The notes beneath the pieces were generated by a model that worked only from the letters and a program-made list of their open reading frames with translations, was not told where the DNA came from and did no database searches. DNA of 64,000 nt. Origin: Humulus lupulus (lineage: Eukaryota; Streptophyta; Magnoliopsida; Rosales; Cannabaceae). A program made the position numbers and the translations under genes. The stretch spans positions 72,141,665 through 72,205,664 of the forward strand of contig NC_084794.1 of assembly GCF_963169125.1 (NCBI RefSeq). The letters are read 5' to 3'. Shown here one piece after another: positions 13,901 to 25,338 of the stretch (position 1 is its first letter; each line of letters opens with the position of its first letter).

Positions 13901-14507
13901 AAACCATTTTATTTCGATTTTAGCATATATTAGTCTCCAACGATATGATAAAGAAATGAAGAGAGTTTTATATACTATAATGTAACTTACTAACTAGACA
14001 CTACACAACTCAAAAGTCACCTCTCTTTTATATGAATAAAAGGTTTATGTGTGTTTAGGAGGCTGGACCTGGTGGCGCTGCTGGAGGAGGAGGCTGGGGA
14101 GCTGCCACAAGAGGGTCTATACCAACATTGCCAATTCTGAAATAAAAAATTTTACTCTAAAGCCATCTACCAAGAACACTACTGCTGGTGGATGGGTGGC
14201 AATGGAGGCTGGCAGTGGCAAAATTCTATGGTCAACAGCTAATCCTAGCAATGACACGGCTTCTGGCCCTGTTACTGTGGCTAACGGAGTTGTTTTTGGT
14301 GGTTCCACACATAAAAAAGGACCCATATATGCTCTAAGTGCGGAAACGGGAGATATTTTGTGGTCGTATGATACTGGAGCCACAGTTTATGGCGGCATGT
14401 CAGTGAGTGATGGCTGTATTTTTGTTGGAAATGGATATAATGTTAGTTTTGGTTTTTTCCTTTCATTCACCAGCGGGACCTCACTCTATGCCTTCTGCAT
14501 TTCATAA
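10928..14507 (+). pseudogene. PQQ/beta-propeller dehydrogenase-like gene (polyvinyl-alcohol-dehydrogenase-like), 4 exons, frameshifted
   Basis: Four exons fit together: 10928-11020, 11090-11556, 13082-13688 and 14059-14507. All introns are GT-AG with matching phases. Exon 1 encodes MDNN followed by a hydrophobic stretch (FCLLITIPTATTIS), probably a secretion signal. Exon 2 starts with the family-typical H-x-D-W-x-N-H-G-G-D motif. Repeated G-x-x-x-W and hydrophobic-G blades (DGSLIWKK, TGELVWST, SGKIKWYR, SGKILWST, TGDILWSYDTG) indicate a PQQ-type beta-propeller. Predicted length is about 540 residues, normal for this plant family; the substrate is unknown. In exon 4 the reading starts in the frame giving AGPGG...GWGAAT (to 14109) but homology resumes at 14112 in another frame (RVYTN), leaving two extra bases. 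As given, the ORF terminates early, so the allele is probably non-functional unless the base is a sequencing error. The MULE at 14604 lies about 90 bases downstream. Confidence 0.85.
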
Positions 14508-14594
14508 GCTTATGTTGGGTTACATTTTATAAATAATTTATGTGTAATGTGTGGTTATGTGTGTGCATGTATAAAGTTCATAAGACCATATTAA

Positions 14595-14603
14595 TATTAA
14601 TAA
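14595..14603. repeat. Left 9-bp target site duplication of the MULE (TATTAATAA)
   Basis: TATTAATAA directly precedes the element's first base at 14604 and is repeated exactly at 23779-23787. Nine bases is the diagnostic TSD length of the Mutator superfamily. The sequence is AT-rich, but its exact match at both ends of an element with mudrA gives it weight. Confidence 0.88.
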
Positions 14604-14700
14604 GAGAAAATTACATAATACACCGTATAAAGCAAAAAAATTTAAAATATACGGTTTCCTACTTTTATACGGTTTTGTATTCCAAATTTACGGTTTTTTA
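14604..14700 (+). repeat. Left MULE terminus with repeated TACGGTTT motif
   Basis: The terminus has TACGGTTT at 14650-14657, 14668-14675 and 14689-14696, and ACCGTAT near 14622. The right end carries the inverse ACCGTAAT and ACCGTATTT near 23700 and 23727. Such subterminal repeats are plausible transposase-binding sites; binding is an inference. Confidence 0.6.
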
Positions 14701-14863
14701 TAAAGTCTTTTTTTCAAATTTCAAACCCCGAAGGTTTATTGTATTCTCTTTCTCTTTCATCTGTTTCATTCTCCATTTATCATTTTTTCTTTTTCTTCAT
14801 CCGAAAACCTAACTGAGTTTCTTCATTTTTTTTCAAAATCGTTTGGCATTGACTGGTTAAACA

Positions 14864-17800
14864 ATGGTTGTCACTCGTGCGGGGTCTGCATCTCCTGCTC
14901 GGTCGGGTGCTGCGTTCTCTGGCCCTGCATCCTCGAAGCAATCCGACGATCAAGAGTCTTCCGAAACGAAGGGGAAACTTCTGAAGAGTAATATTTCTCC
15001 TTTGTCTAAAGGGAAAGCTGTTTTGAAGCATTCATCGGATTCTCCCCTTCCTAATGTGATCGAGGTTGATGTTGAGTTGAAGGAGGGCCACATGCATGCG
15101 AGTGCTGACTTAATTGGGAAAAAGTTGAAGCGAAAACATGTTGCATTGTCAAAGAGCAAAGTCAGTGCGAAGAAATCTAAGAAACTATCGATTGGAGGTT
15201 CTAGTCGAGTAAAGTGCAAGGCTAACAGAAAAATTGCGAAGAAGAATGTTGGTTTACTGGATAAACCGAAGGTATTTATGGTTGTTTCGTTTAAATTCTT
15301 TTTGATCTTTTTGATATGTTTTTTATGGGTCTTTTTGTCTTGTTGCTGTTAACATTTGTTATTTTTTTGTATCAAAGTGTTACAGGTTTGTAAATGGTAT
15401 TTCCGATGTTTTGTAAACATATGTTACAAGTCATAATTTGGTAGTTTTGTAACGAAGTGTTACAAGTTTGTTAATGTTCTTACCGATGTTGTAAATATGT
15501 TTTTCTTTTCTGTAAACATATGTTACAGGTTCTAAATTGGTAGTTTGTGTATTTTATATATTAGGTTTTATATTCTTGAAATATGTTTTCTATGTTGTTA
15601 ATGCTCTGATCTGATTTATGTTTTTAATTTTGTTAATTTTTGTGAGGTTTTTGTACCTATATGTTACATGTTTGTTAATGGTATTACTGATCTTGTAACC
15701 ATGTTTTTGTTTTTTTGTAAACATATGTTACAGGTCCTTTATTGTTAGTTTTTGTAACAAAGTGTTACAAGGTTGTTAATGTTCTTACCGATGTTGTAAA
15801 TATGTTTTTCTTTTCTGTAAACATATGTTACAAGTTCCAATTTGGTAGTTTTTGTATTTAAAGATAATAGGTTTTATATTATTGAAATATGTTTTCATTT
15901 TTCAAGTTTTGATTCTATCTGTTTTAATTTCAATTCATCAATTTGTGTTTTTCTTGTCATCTAATCATTGATTTGTCTTGTTTTAAAATTTTGTTCTTGA
16001 CTTAGGTATCATACCCAACAATGTGGATTATATTTTTCAAGTTTGATGATATATTTTATTATTTTGTAAATTTATGTTACAAGTTTGTTAATATTGGTTG
16101 TCTATTATTCTATGCAGCATATGGAATGTTTTATCAAACATGAGGATCATTATAGAGCAAGAGTCAATTTTCACTGTGGTTTTGAGAAGATCAATGTGAT
16201 CTCAGAAAAATTGACTGACTCTCAAAAGGTTTTGTTTAGTAAGACTTGCTTTGGTCATTTTCTAAACCTTAAATCTTATGCTAATCAAGCTAAATTGGTT
16301 CACCATGTTTTGTTGAGAGAAGTTAACCAGCCAAACTTAAATGAAATGTGGTTTAAAGTTTGTGGAAAGCTGATTAGGTTTTCTTTGGGTGAATTTGGGT
16401 TATTGTTTGGGTTAAATGTGTTTGGTGACATTGATAGAGGTGGAATTAAGAATAGTAATCCTATTGGATTGTATTCTAAATTTTTTGGTGACCATACAAG
16501 GGGCATTTCAAGAATTATTGTTGAAGAAAGGTTTAAGGCTGCCAATTTTGATAATGATGATGAGGCTGTTAGGATGGCTGTACTTTACCTGATCACTAAC
16601 TTTTTGTATGCTTGGCAAAAAGAGAAGAACATTGAAAAAACTGACTTGTATCTTTGTGATAGTGGTGGTTTTAATCATTTTCCATGGGGAAAGGATATTT
16701 TTAATGTGACTCTCTCATCTTTGAGAGATGCTTTAAGGGAAAATGAAGTTGTTATAACTCGACAAGGTTCTTACCCAACCTATAAGTTGAATGGTTTGCC
16801 ATTTGTTTTCCAAGTTTTCATTTACGAATCAATTCCTAGTTTAGAGGGAACTTATTGTGAGAAGGTTAGTCGTGGTCTGCCTAGGATTATAAATTGGTCA
16901 TCTGTTGCAATCCCATCTCATAAGGAGCTTGAGAGGAATGTGTTTTCATTACATAAGGTAATTTTTATTCTTTTTGCTTTTGTTTATATATGAATTTATT
17001 TGATTTTTTTAATATTGTAAACTGATTTTTCTGTGTTGTTATTTGCATACCAAAATTGTTAAAGTTTTGCCCACTGATGAAGAGAACAATGCCTTCAAGC
17101 TTGAAGGTTTTTTCTAGTGCAACAAGGATATGAATGTTGCTGATTTTGAGGATGATGATTTTGTTGCTCCTCCAAAGAAACCAACCAGTGAGGCTCCTTC
17201 ATCATCCTATGTTCCTTGTGTGACTTTTGGTTTTTCTGATATGAAAATTATTGTGGATGAATGTCAGAAGAAGTGTAACATTATGTCTAAGGAAATTGCA
17301 TTTTTAAAGTCTGCTAGTGAATCTAGGCATAGGGCATTGATGGAGATGTTGGTTAATTTGAAAAATGATCAAGATTTAAAACACAAGACAGTTATGGAAA
17401 TGTTAGGTGAGTTGAGGCCAAAATCATGTGGTATTAATGATGATATTGATCCTGTTGATGTTGGTTTTGTGGGAGCTGATGTTGGTGATACTTCTAGTGG
17501 TGGTGGTGTTTCAAAGGAAAAGGATAAGTTTTTTGAGAATGAAAGTTTTACCCAAGTTTTTTATGAATGCATTCAAGCAATGCAAGAAGATGCTGCTGGA
17601 GATATGATAATTGCAGATGATAAGAATGATACAGTAAATGAGAATGAGAAGACTACTGGGAATGATGTTGAAGAAACAATGTTATGTATACTTATCTAAA
17701 TATTTATTTTATTGCTTGGTTGGTTTGTTATTTTTTATTTTATATTTTATAGATGTTTATATTTCTGTTAATATATATAATTAATATTTTCTTTTTATTA

Positions 17801-19835
17801 ATTTTTGTTTTCCCTTTTTGATAGGAATCTGATTTTGTTTCCATTGGAGTATGAGAAGTGGAAGAGAAAGTTTAGAATTCTTGTTTTGTAAACCTGTTGT
17901 TATTAATTTGTAAACTTTTAATTTCTAAGTTAGTTTTGTACAAGACTTTTCCAGAGCATGTATAAACTCTGTTATGTTTTTGTAAACTTATGAATTTTGG
18001 AATTTTTTGTTTGGCAATTATTCTTTTTTATTATATCTACAACTTTTTTTTCCAGAGCTATGACCAGGTTATTTTGGTTTCATGATTTGTATTTTTTCAA
18101 GGTAATGTATTCATGTATTTCTGTATTAATTTATAAAATTTTGTTTTTCCATAGAATATTGTCAAACCTCATGATGATGTAGCTGATGTTGTTAAAGATC
18201 TAGAAGAAGAGGCTCATATTTTTAACAACATGAATGTGGAGATTTTTGATAAAGTTGTTCATGCAGCTGTTGGTGATTTGGCAAAGAAAAAGGTAACTAA
18301 ACAAGGCAGATATTGTATTTTTTTTTTCTTTTTGCAATATTTTCCAATAGTTGTATTATTGAGTTTTTCATATTATTTTTGTTTTTAGGAAGTTGTTATG
18401 GCAATACCCATTGCTGGTTCTTTGATGAATCCAGTAGTTGTGTCTACTCCTGTTGTTGGCAAAAGGAATCCAAAGCCTACTACAGTTTTGCAATCTCCTT
18501 TTGTGAACCAATTTGGATCATCTTCTTCTGAGGATATGAAACATTTGGAGGTTGTGAAGTCTAAAAGGAAGGTTGTGGGACGATATGCTTTTGGAGACAA
18601 TCTTTTTGATCTGCCTAATCAAATTGACCAAGACTCTTTTAACAAGTGGTTTTCTCTGCGGCTGAGAACAAATAATAAGTATGCTTCTATTTTTTAATTG
18701 TTTTTTTATTTATTTTGTATTTCAGTTTCTGTTTCACCATAATTCACTTTTAAATGTTTATATTTGTTATAGGTATAAGAAATTTGATGATAATAATAGT
18801 ATCATTAAGGAGCCATTTCAGTTTTGTGTAACTGAGATTGAGAGAAAAATTTGGTTTTATGATTTAGTTAAAGATGGGAGGGATTTGGACAATGAGGTAT
18901 TTTTTTTCCCTTATTATTATTAAGTTGTTTTAGTTTTACTGTTTTCATTATTCTTATTATGGTTTGCTTCTTGTTTTTTCAGCATATTAATGTGGCATTT
19001 TATTACCTTAGAAAAAAAGCCAAGTATTGTGAGTTGATAAAGGTTAGAGTTACTACTACAGATAACTCTTTTGATCAAGTTATCACTGCTCTGTATGATG
19101 TGTATCTGTCAAGTGATTGTGATCGATCTGTTATATCGAATAACAGTGTTTTTTTTTAGTATATTTGTGGTTATAAAATGCTTTGTAACACCCCTTGGTC
19201 GCTAGTAGATTTCGTTTTATTCCCTATTAATATGACTGTTGTTGGCTGTAATCATTGGATTCTTGGGGAGTTCAACGTGAAGGAGAGATTTTTTAAAGTC
19301 TACAACTCAATGAGGAATAGAGTTATGGATAAGAAAGTGTTGAAAGTTGTTGAAGCATATTCTACTTTGTTGCCCTTGTTTCTTTCTTTAAATAATTTTT
19401 ATGAGTCAAGGGAAGATATTGATCTAAATGCACAAGCATTCAAGGGCATTGATATGTGTCACCCGTTGGACATTGTGTTTGATGATGAGGTTCCACAACA
19501 GAGTAACAAGTAAGTGGTTATTTTTTTAGTTATTGTTATTTTTTGGTTGCATGATTTTGTTTATATGCATTTATGTGTTACTGATTTTGAGTTTTTTTTT
19601 TTTTTTTTTTTGTAGCGATTGTGGGATTTTTATCATAAAGTTTGCTGAATCTCTTATGCATGGACTTATTGAAAATATCCCCAATCCTCTGAATGTTAGT
19701 TTCCAGAGAAACAAAATTGCAGTCGAGCTATATGTCCATGCTAAAAGAAAGAAAGATGAAGGCTATCTTTCTGATGGGGAGTTCAGAGGAAGAATGAGCA
19801 AGAAGATGTTGAATATTAATGCAATGGAAGTATGA
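14864..19835 (+). pseudogene. MULE-borne DUF1985 / Ulp1 (C48) cysteine protease-like gene, multi-exon
   Basis: Exons supported by GT-AG junctions and phase are 14864-15271, 16118-16957, 18155-18292, 18389-18678, 18773-18896, 18983-19509 and 19616-19835. Poorly resolved coding blocks lie at about 17052-17690 and 17826. Exon 1 encodes a basic Ser/Lys-rich N terminus (GKKLKRKH, KVSAKKSKK). Exon 2 has the look of DUF1985 (FSLGEFGLLFGLN, YLITNFLYAW). The last two exons give the Ulp1/C48 peptidase core: NHWILGEF (catalytic His), FFKVYNSM (where Asp is usual), then Q-Q-S-N-D-C-G-I-F (oxyanion Gln and catalytic Cys). Such proteins are thought to cut SUMO-like or ubiquitin-like tags. Damage is TAG at 17115-17117, TAG at 19157-19159, and CC where an acceptor AG is expected at 17050-17051. 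The block near 17826 reads to a stop unless spliced at GGA|GTATGA. Confidence 0.85.
15416..15902 (+). repeat. ~305-bp tandem duplication in intron 1, rich in TGTTACA/TGTAAAC
   Basis: About 183 bases at 15416-15597 recur at 15719-15902. Both have AACATATGTTACA, then TTTGTAACRAAGTGTTACAA, then TTGTTAATGTTCTTACCG, then TTGAAATATGTTTTC. The start-to-start distance is about 304 bp. The motifs TGTTACA and TTTGTAAAC are dense throughout the intron. They recur at 17885-17990 and in the 19990-20420 spacer. Confidence 0.8.
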
Positions 19836-20600
19836 GAGCATCAAAGTAGTTAACATTTTGGCTTTTATCTTGTAAAGATGATACATACTTATGGCAAGAT
19901 AACTTTTGTGTTTTTGTTTTGCAAACTTTCAAGCAAGTATCATGTTTGAATATTTTTAATACTGTGGCTTATCAATGAATTTTGATATTAGCCCTTTTTT
20001 ATGAGGAATGTTGTACAGAGGTGTCTCAAGTTTGTAACTTGAGTTCACAACTTTATTTTTATATTTCATGTTTTAGGTAACATCTGTTAAAAGTTTGTAA
20101 CCTAAGTTCATGCAAAATTGCGTAGCATTCCTTAACGTCTATTAATAGTCACGATATCTTCAGTTTCAAATATGTATCAAATCGTTTCAAACTTTTGAAG
20201 TTAATCCTTTTAAATGGACTGGAAATTTACAAATGAAAATCAAATATTTTTGTTTCAAAACTGTAACATAAGCTGATAAAAGAACTTATTTCACATTTAT
20301 TTGATGTTGGAAGTGTCTGTGAGAATCTAGTAACATATTTGTAACAATTATGTAACAAAATGTTACATTAATATTCATTTCAGATATATCTGTATCAAAT
20401 ATGTAACAAAAATTTACAGATAACGCCCTAAACATTAATTCTTATATATTGATGCAAATTTTTTCCTAAGTTTTTATAATATTCCATATATTCAATAAAA
20501 TTTCATAATTCTTTATCACAAGTAATAGTGATAAGTAATGGTCCAATCCCTGTACTGAAACATACAAAGTTTCAAAATTCAAATAAAAAGTATTTTCAAT
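19836..20600. other. Spacer between the convergent MULE genes
   Basis: Non-coding, AT-rich, shared 3' side of both genes. It is studded with TTTGTAAC, TGTAACAA and TGTTACAT (for example 20026-20046, 20092-20103, 20328-20372 and 20398-20420), the same short motif as in intron 1 of the protease gene. I see no clear polyadenylation signal or terminator. Confidence 0.6.
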
Positions 20601-22969
20601 CTATAAGCTTTGAGTGCTTCTTTGTTTTTTTGTTCTCAATAGAGGCTGGTTTGTGCAGGTTTTTCGGTTGTGCCCAAGCTCTCCACACCTTCCACATTTA
20701 AGCTGATAAGACCCTTCTCTTGCTGAAACAAACCTTTTTTTCCTTGGCCTTCCACTTTTTATGTTTCCCTTTGGAGGTAGTACTTCTATTTCCTCAACAT
20801 TAGGTGGAACTCTCCATGTTTTTGGATCTCCCAATGGATGTATTGATGCATTATAGGTGTTCAACATGGCTTGTTTTGTGAAATAATATGAGCAATATTT
20901 TTTATACTGAAGGTTCATATTTCTAATGACTGCCATGGCATGTTCACAAGGTAATTCATCCAAATCAAACTTGTTACAAGAGCAAGTTTTCTTTGCAATG
21001 TCAACAATGTTTGTTGTTAAACCATTGTGTACACTGTAATTGAGTGTGCTAGCTGGTTCTACCTGCAATGAAATTATAATAATGAACAAGGAAGTATATT
21101 AATATAGAGGTATTTATAAATAAAGTAAATAGTTGTACTTACAGTCATTCTTAATGACTTGACAAAGTTCTTTCTTAAGTATTCCTCTTGTTTCTTTGGC
21201 AATTCTGTAAACGTTGCTTCTGCTTCTTTTTTGTTGTTGTAGCTCCATTTTTTAATCAGGTTTCTAAGGCACTCGAGTAATGTTGTTACTGGAAGCTCTC
21301 TCATTTCTTTTAGTGCTGCATTAATGGATTCAGCTATGTTTGAAGTCATAGTTGCATATCTACGACTTTTGGAGTGGATTCTTGCCCACTTTTCATATTT
21401 AACCTCATTGGCCAGAAAAGGACGGATTCCTTCATGTAAACTGTCCAAGTCCTTCATGTATTTTTCAAAATCTTCCATGTTATAAGCTTTTGCAGCAGCA
21501 TGAAATGCAATACTGGTTGCCTCTGCATCTGTTCTAAACTTGGTCTTTATGTTGCAGAAAAGATGGTAGGAGCACACTCCATGAGTTACATTTGGAAAGA
21601 CATTTTTTATAGCATTCTCTATGCTTTCATGTCTATCTGAAACTATACACAACTCTTCTCTTTCTCCATAACATTCTTTTATTTTTCTGAAGAACCACTC
21701 CCATGAATCATTGTTTTCCGAATCTGTTATAGCAAAAGCCAATGGGAAGATGTGTCTATTTGCATCTTGTGTTGAAGCTGTGAGAAGTGTACAGCCAAAT
21801 GCAGCTTTTAGGAATGTTCCATCAACAACAATTACTGGAATGCAATGTTTCCAACCTAGAATTGATTGTCCCATAGCCATATAAAGATATTTAAATCTGT
21901 TTAGACTATCAATTTCCAAATCTGTTACAACACCTGGATTCTTGTGCTTCAAAATGTGCAGCTATCGTGGAATGTCTTGGTAGGAATCTTGACTTGAACC
22001 ATGTACATAATTAACTGCTTTTTCCTTAGATCGCCATGCTTTTTGGTAACTCATGGAAACTCCATATCTGTCCAACATGTCTTTAGCTATATCTTTAGGT
22101 CTATAATTTGTTTTTGGATCTGTGAACTTGGTCTTCACAACATTCCCAACCATACTACTTGAAGCTTGTCAATGATCTCCAAGAATAATGTCCAAGGAAC
22201 ATGTGTGGGCACGATTGAACTTCCTAAGTTGGAACATATCTGTCTTTCCATATCTTGCAGCACGAAATGACCACGTACATTCTGAATCAAGGCACTTCAA
22301 CCGATATTCCTTTTTGCAAGATTTGTGGACCTTGAACTGAAAATTGTTTTTTATGGCATAGAGACCAATTGTTGTTGTAAGAACCTCTTTGTTTTTGTAT
22401 ACCTGTTTTTCTCTTATTCCATCAGAAATTGCATGAGTTATAATTGTAGTTTCTGTTCCGATATGTTCAGGAATTGATTCATGTCGTTCCTTCTCCAAAA
22501 TCAAATCTGTAATTTGATCTGCCAATTGAATAAAATTTGGTAGTTCTTGAGGTTCATCTATAGAGAATTTCGATGTGTCCGAAATATCATTCTCTATATT
22601 ATTACTACTTGAAGCAACAGTAGAACTCATCTTTTGAAGTGCTCCACAGGTAATTGTTTGGTTGTTCTCTGTTACAGAAACTATCAAAGGGTATTTTGTG
22701 AGTGCTCTGTCATTTCTTTTGCACTCCAAGTAGAATTGTGTAGAGCTATCACTATTGATCTTCAATGGAGGCAATGTTTCTGCAATCTGGTACTCAATTG
22801 TTGCATTTTCTGTTGACAAAATGGTAGACAACTCTGTAGACAAGATATTCATTAGTGTTGTAAATGAGCAATCTAATGGTATTAACACTCCCAGCATTTT
22901 GAAATCCTCATACACATTATTTTCATTCCAATGACCATCATAATATACCAAAGATGTTATTGGATTCAT
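20601..22969 (-). pseudogene. mudrA-like MULE transposase, two exons
   Basis: On the minus strand, exon 1 runs 22969-21143 and exon 2 21062-20601, with a GT-AG intron of 80 bp in phase 0. The full frame is 763 codons, normal for mudrA. In order it shows a MuDR N-terminal region with a C-x4-C...H-x-C DNA-binding finger (LDSECTW ... RAHTC), the DDE transposase core (VVDGTFLKAAFG; IVSDRHESIENA), a SWIM finger (CSCNKFDLDELPCEHA) and a C-terminal CCHC knuckle (CGRCGELGHNRKTC). The product would bind the element's ends and excise or insert it in the nucleus. Two stops interrupt it in frame: TGA at 22171-22169 (an Arg CGA in most relatives, DH-R-QASS) and TAG at 21964-21962. The start ATG at 22969 opens the longest frame. 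It converges with the Ulp1-like gene. Confidence 0.93.
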
Positions 22970-23778
22970 GTCTGCAGATGAATAAAAAGAAAAATTAGAT
23001 TGATATGTAGAAATTTTATATTTTCATTATAAAACAAAATAGGATCATCACAGATTTAGCAAAGACAAATACCTTATGGGTTATAAACTACCCAATCCAG
23101 CACAAGCTAATCATTAACACATCCCCCAACAAAATGAGAATCTAGCATATAAACTCGTCCCTTTATTGGGTTTTAAATGACCAAATTCTGCACAAGGAAG
23201 AGCAAATAACTTAAAGATGAGACAATCTAAGAAACATCTTTATAATATTGTAACAATTTTTTTTTTTATAAAAGGTTTTCAGGGTTTTCAAATGTTTCTA
23301 TGGTAAAATTTGTATATGATTCTGTGGAGATATGTGTTAAAATATATGTTTTTGCTATATTTATCTTAATGATTTCTGAAAGCTATAAATTATGTTCCAA
23401 GAACAAAATAGAAGAACAAGGAAACTTACCACAAAACAGATGTCGTGTAATTGTTTTTGTAGACCCATTGATTCAGAAATTTTGCAGTAGATTGCAGAAG
23501 AAAATTTCTCATTTTTCCCAGTTTTCTCGGTTTTGTAAGCTGAAATGCTTGGAGATCTCTGAATTTTTATTGAGTACAGTTTGTTACATAAACATTGGCT
23601 GAGTTGTTATTCTTTTGGTTGGGTCTTTTGTATATAATTGTGTGAAATTGGGTCTTCCGTATTAGGTTGGGTCTTCTGTGACTATTGGGCTTCACTTTTA
23701 CCGTAATATTGTAAGAAATATGGATTACCGTATTTTTCGAATTCTTTTGGTGAAATGTCGCATATATAAAAATTTCCC
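22970..23778. other. 5' region of mudrA and right MULE terminus
   Basis: Non-coding leader and promoter side of the transposase gene. The last ~130 bases hold the repeated YYGGGTCTTCYGT motif (23650-23685), ACCGTAAT near 23700 and ACCGTATTT near 23727, ending ...AATTTCCC at 23778. It mirrors, with divergence, the left terminus. Confidence 0.6.
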
Positions 23779-23787
23779 TATTAATAA
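23779..23787. repeat. Right 9-bp target site duplication of the MULE (TATTAATAA)
   Basis: Exact repeat of 14595-14603 directly after the terminal CCC of the element. Confidence 0.88.
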
Positions 23788-24440
23788 TACATCTATGGGC
23801 TTGGTTTCTATCCACCCAGCAAAACAAGGGTATAATTTCTCTTTTATAACATGTACTGTTGATTTCTAACTATAAATTGGGTTTAGTTTCATTAATTTAA
23901 TTGAGGATGGTTAACTTTTGAAGAATAGAAGTGTCTTAGCTGTAGGGTTGTCGTGAATCAATTAATACTGGTCTCTTTAAAACTAAATCAATTGAATGAC
24001 AAAAACAAACCAAAGCAGAAAACCCAATCCAAAGAATAATCAAAAGAAAATAACAAAGTAAACAAAATTAAACAAAGTACAGAACACCAAGATTTACGTT
24101 GTTCGGTCTAGAATGACCTACGCCCACGAGAAAGCAGTCTTCTTCTATCCACCCACATTTAAAGGGTATAATAAAGGTAGTTGATTGTATGTTCTTGAAG
24201 AGAACTCTTCACTCAACTCGGTACAAACATTCTTCTCACTTACACACTCTTATTCCTCTTCTCAAACCTTATAACAATTTCAATAGCTCTCATGGACAAC
24301 AAAGTTCATCGACAAAGTATTTCAATCCATTCAAGGCCTAGAAACACTATTTATAGACAAGAATCGTCCATCTCATTGGCCAATGATTAGCCAATCAAAA
24401 CCATGATAAGACACCTTATTAACAACCTTTTAACTATGTG

Positions 24441-24711
24441 TGTTAGTGATATTGATCCACAGCCACCTGGCTAATTAGTTAGTTGTTTAACAGCTAATCA
24501 AGTGTTAGTTGTAACAATTTGATCTGTAATACTTTTCTGTTACTGATTAGTTGTAAATCGTATACCAGCTAATTCATTGAATATAAAAGCAAGTCTTAGA
24601 CTCTTGTTTTGAGTGAGCTTGCTAGTTTTTCATTCATCTCATTCTTTCTTTACTTGTCTTCTTCACCATCATTTTCTCCATTGTTTCCATTCTTGTTTCT
24701 CTGCTCCATCA
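24441..24711 (+). repeat. Copia A 5' LTR
   Basis: Starts TG, ends CA, with a TATA box (ATATAAAAGC) near 24580. It is directly repeated at 33912-34183. Confidence 0.9.
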
Positions 24712-24852
24712 TGGCATGAGAGTCGACGGCATCAAACACAGAGGCATCGTCCCAGTCCACCACCACATCGATGACGACAACTCTTCCCTTCTCCAAAAAT
24801 CTCCTTCGGCTGACTCTTCGACTGGATCAAATGAACTACCAGTTTTGGTGAT

Positions 24853-25280
24853 TGTTAAGAAAATGAATACTATATTTAGATATTCCTATATTAAGAGTTA
24901 TTAATATAGCTTTACTAAAATAAGGAAAGGCTTATATTAATTAGTATATATAGGATGACAAAAAAAAAATGTGTGGTTTATATGGTTTAGAAAAACCTAT
25001 AAATTAGTTTTATGTATTCATTCTCAAACATCCCAAAACAAAAAGAAGAAAAGCTTAGAGAGAGAAAAGCTTTTGAGAGAATTTTGTGAGAAAAATTCTT
25101 GGGTATAATTGGGGTGTGGGTTGTGAAAAGTGTTGTAAACACTTTGTGTATTTTTTGTTTCTCAATTTCAGTAAAAGAATTGCAGCAGATTTAGACATTT
25201 TTGCGTGTGTGTTATTTCCGCTATTATTTTTATTCTCACTAATCTGATTCATAAGAAAATTCGCGTAATTTTTCCCAACA
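24853..25280 (+). repeat. Copia B 5' LTR
   Basis: TGTTAAGAAAATG ... TTTTTCCCAACA. It has a TATA-rich block (TAGTATATATAGG) near 24940 and a repeated AAAGCTTAGAGAGAG / AAAGCTTTTGAGAG purine stretch near 25050. Confidence 0.93.
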
Positions 25281-25282
25281 AC

Positions 25283-25294
25283 TGGCATCAGAGC
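25283..25294 (+). promoter_or_regulatory. Copia B primer-binding site
   Basis: TGGCATCAGAGC, two bases after the 5' LTR, matches the plant initiator-Met tRNA 3' complement (usual TGGTATCAGAGC) with one change. Confidence 0.85.
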
Positions 25295-25338
25295 TTTGGT
25301 TAGAAATTCTACCAGAAAGTCAGATTTGAGTGGGAGCA

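Larger units (their letters stand above)
14604..23778. mobile_element. Complete MULE carrying Ulp1-like and mudrA-like genes (Kaonashi/KI-like)
   Basis: The 9,175-bp element is bounded by the 9-bp duplication TATTAATAA. Its ends are short and diverged: the left starts GAGAAAATTACATAATAC and the right, read inward, GGGAAATTTTTATATATG. Both reach an (A)AAAATACGGT-type motif about 50 bases in. It holds two genes in convergent orientation, a DUF1985/Ulp1-protease gene (14864-19835, +) and a mudrA transposase gene (20601-22969, -). MULEs with captured ULP1-like genes and weak terminal repeats are known in plants as Kaonashi or KI-type elements. Both genes have premature stops, so this copy is probably not autonomous now. 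Confidence 0.9.

Noticed and set aside
17065..17070. AG at 17063-17064 as the acceptor of the Ulp1-like gene's third block
   Set aside because: It puts the downstream coding block out of phase with exon 2. The protein text instead starts at 17052, where no AG precedes it, so I left the boundary open.
23300..23869. Short ORFs at the right edge of the MULE
   Set aside because: They span the element terminus and TSD, overlap on both strands and have no protein features.
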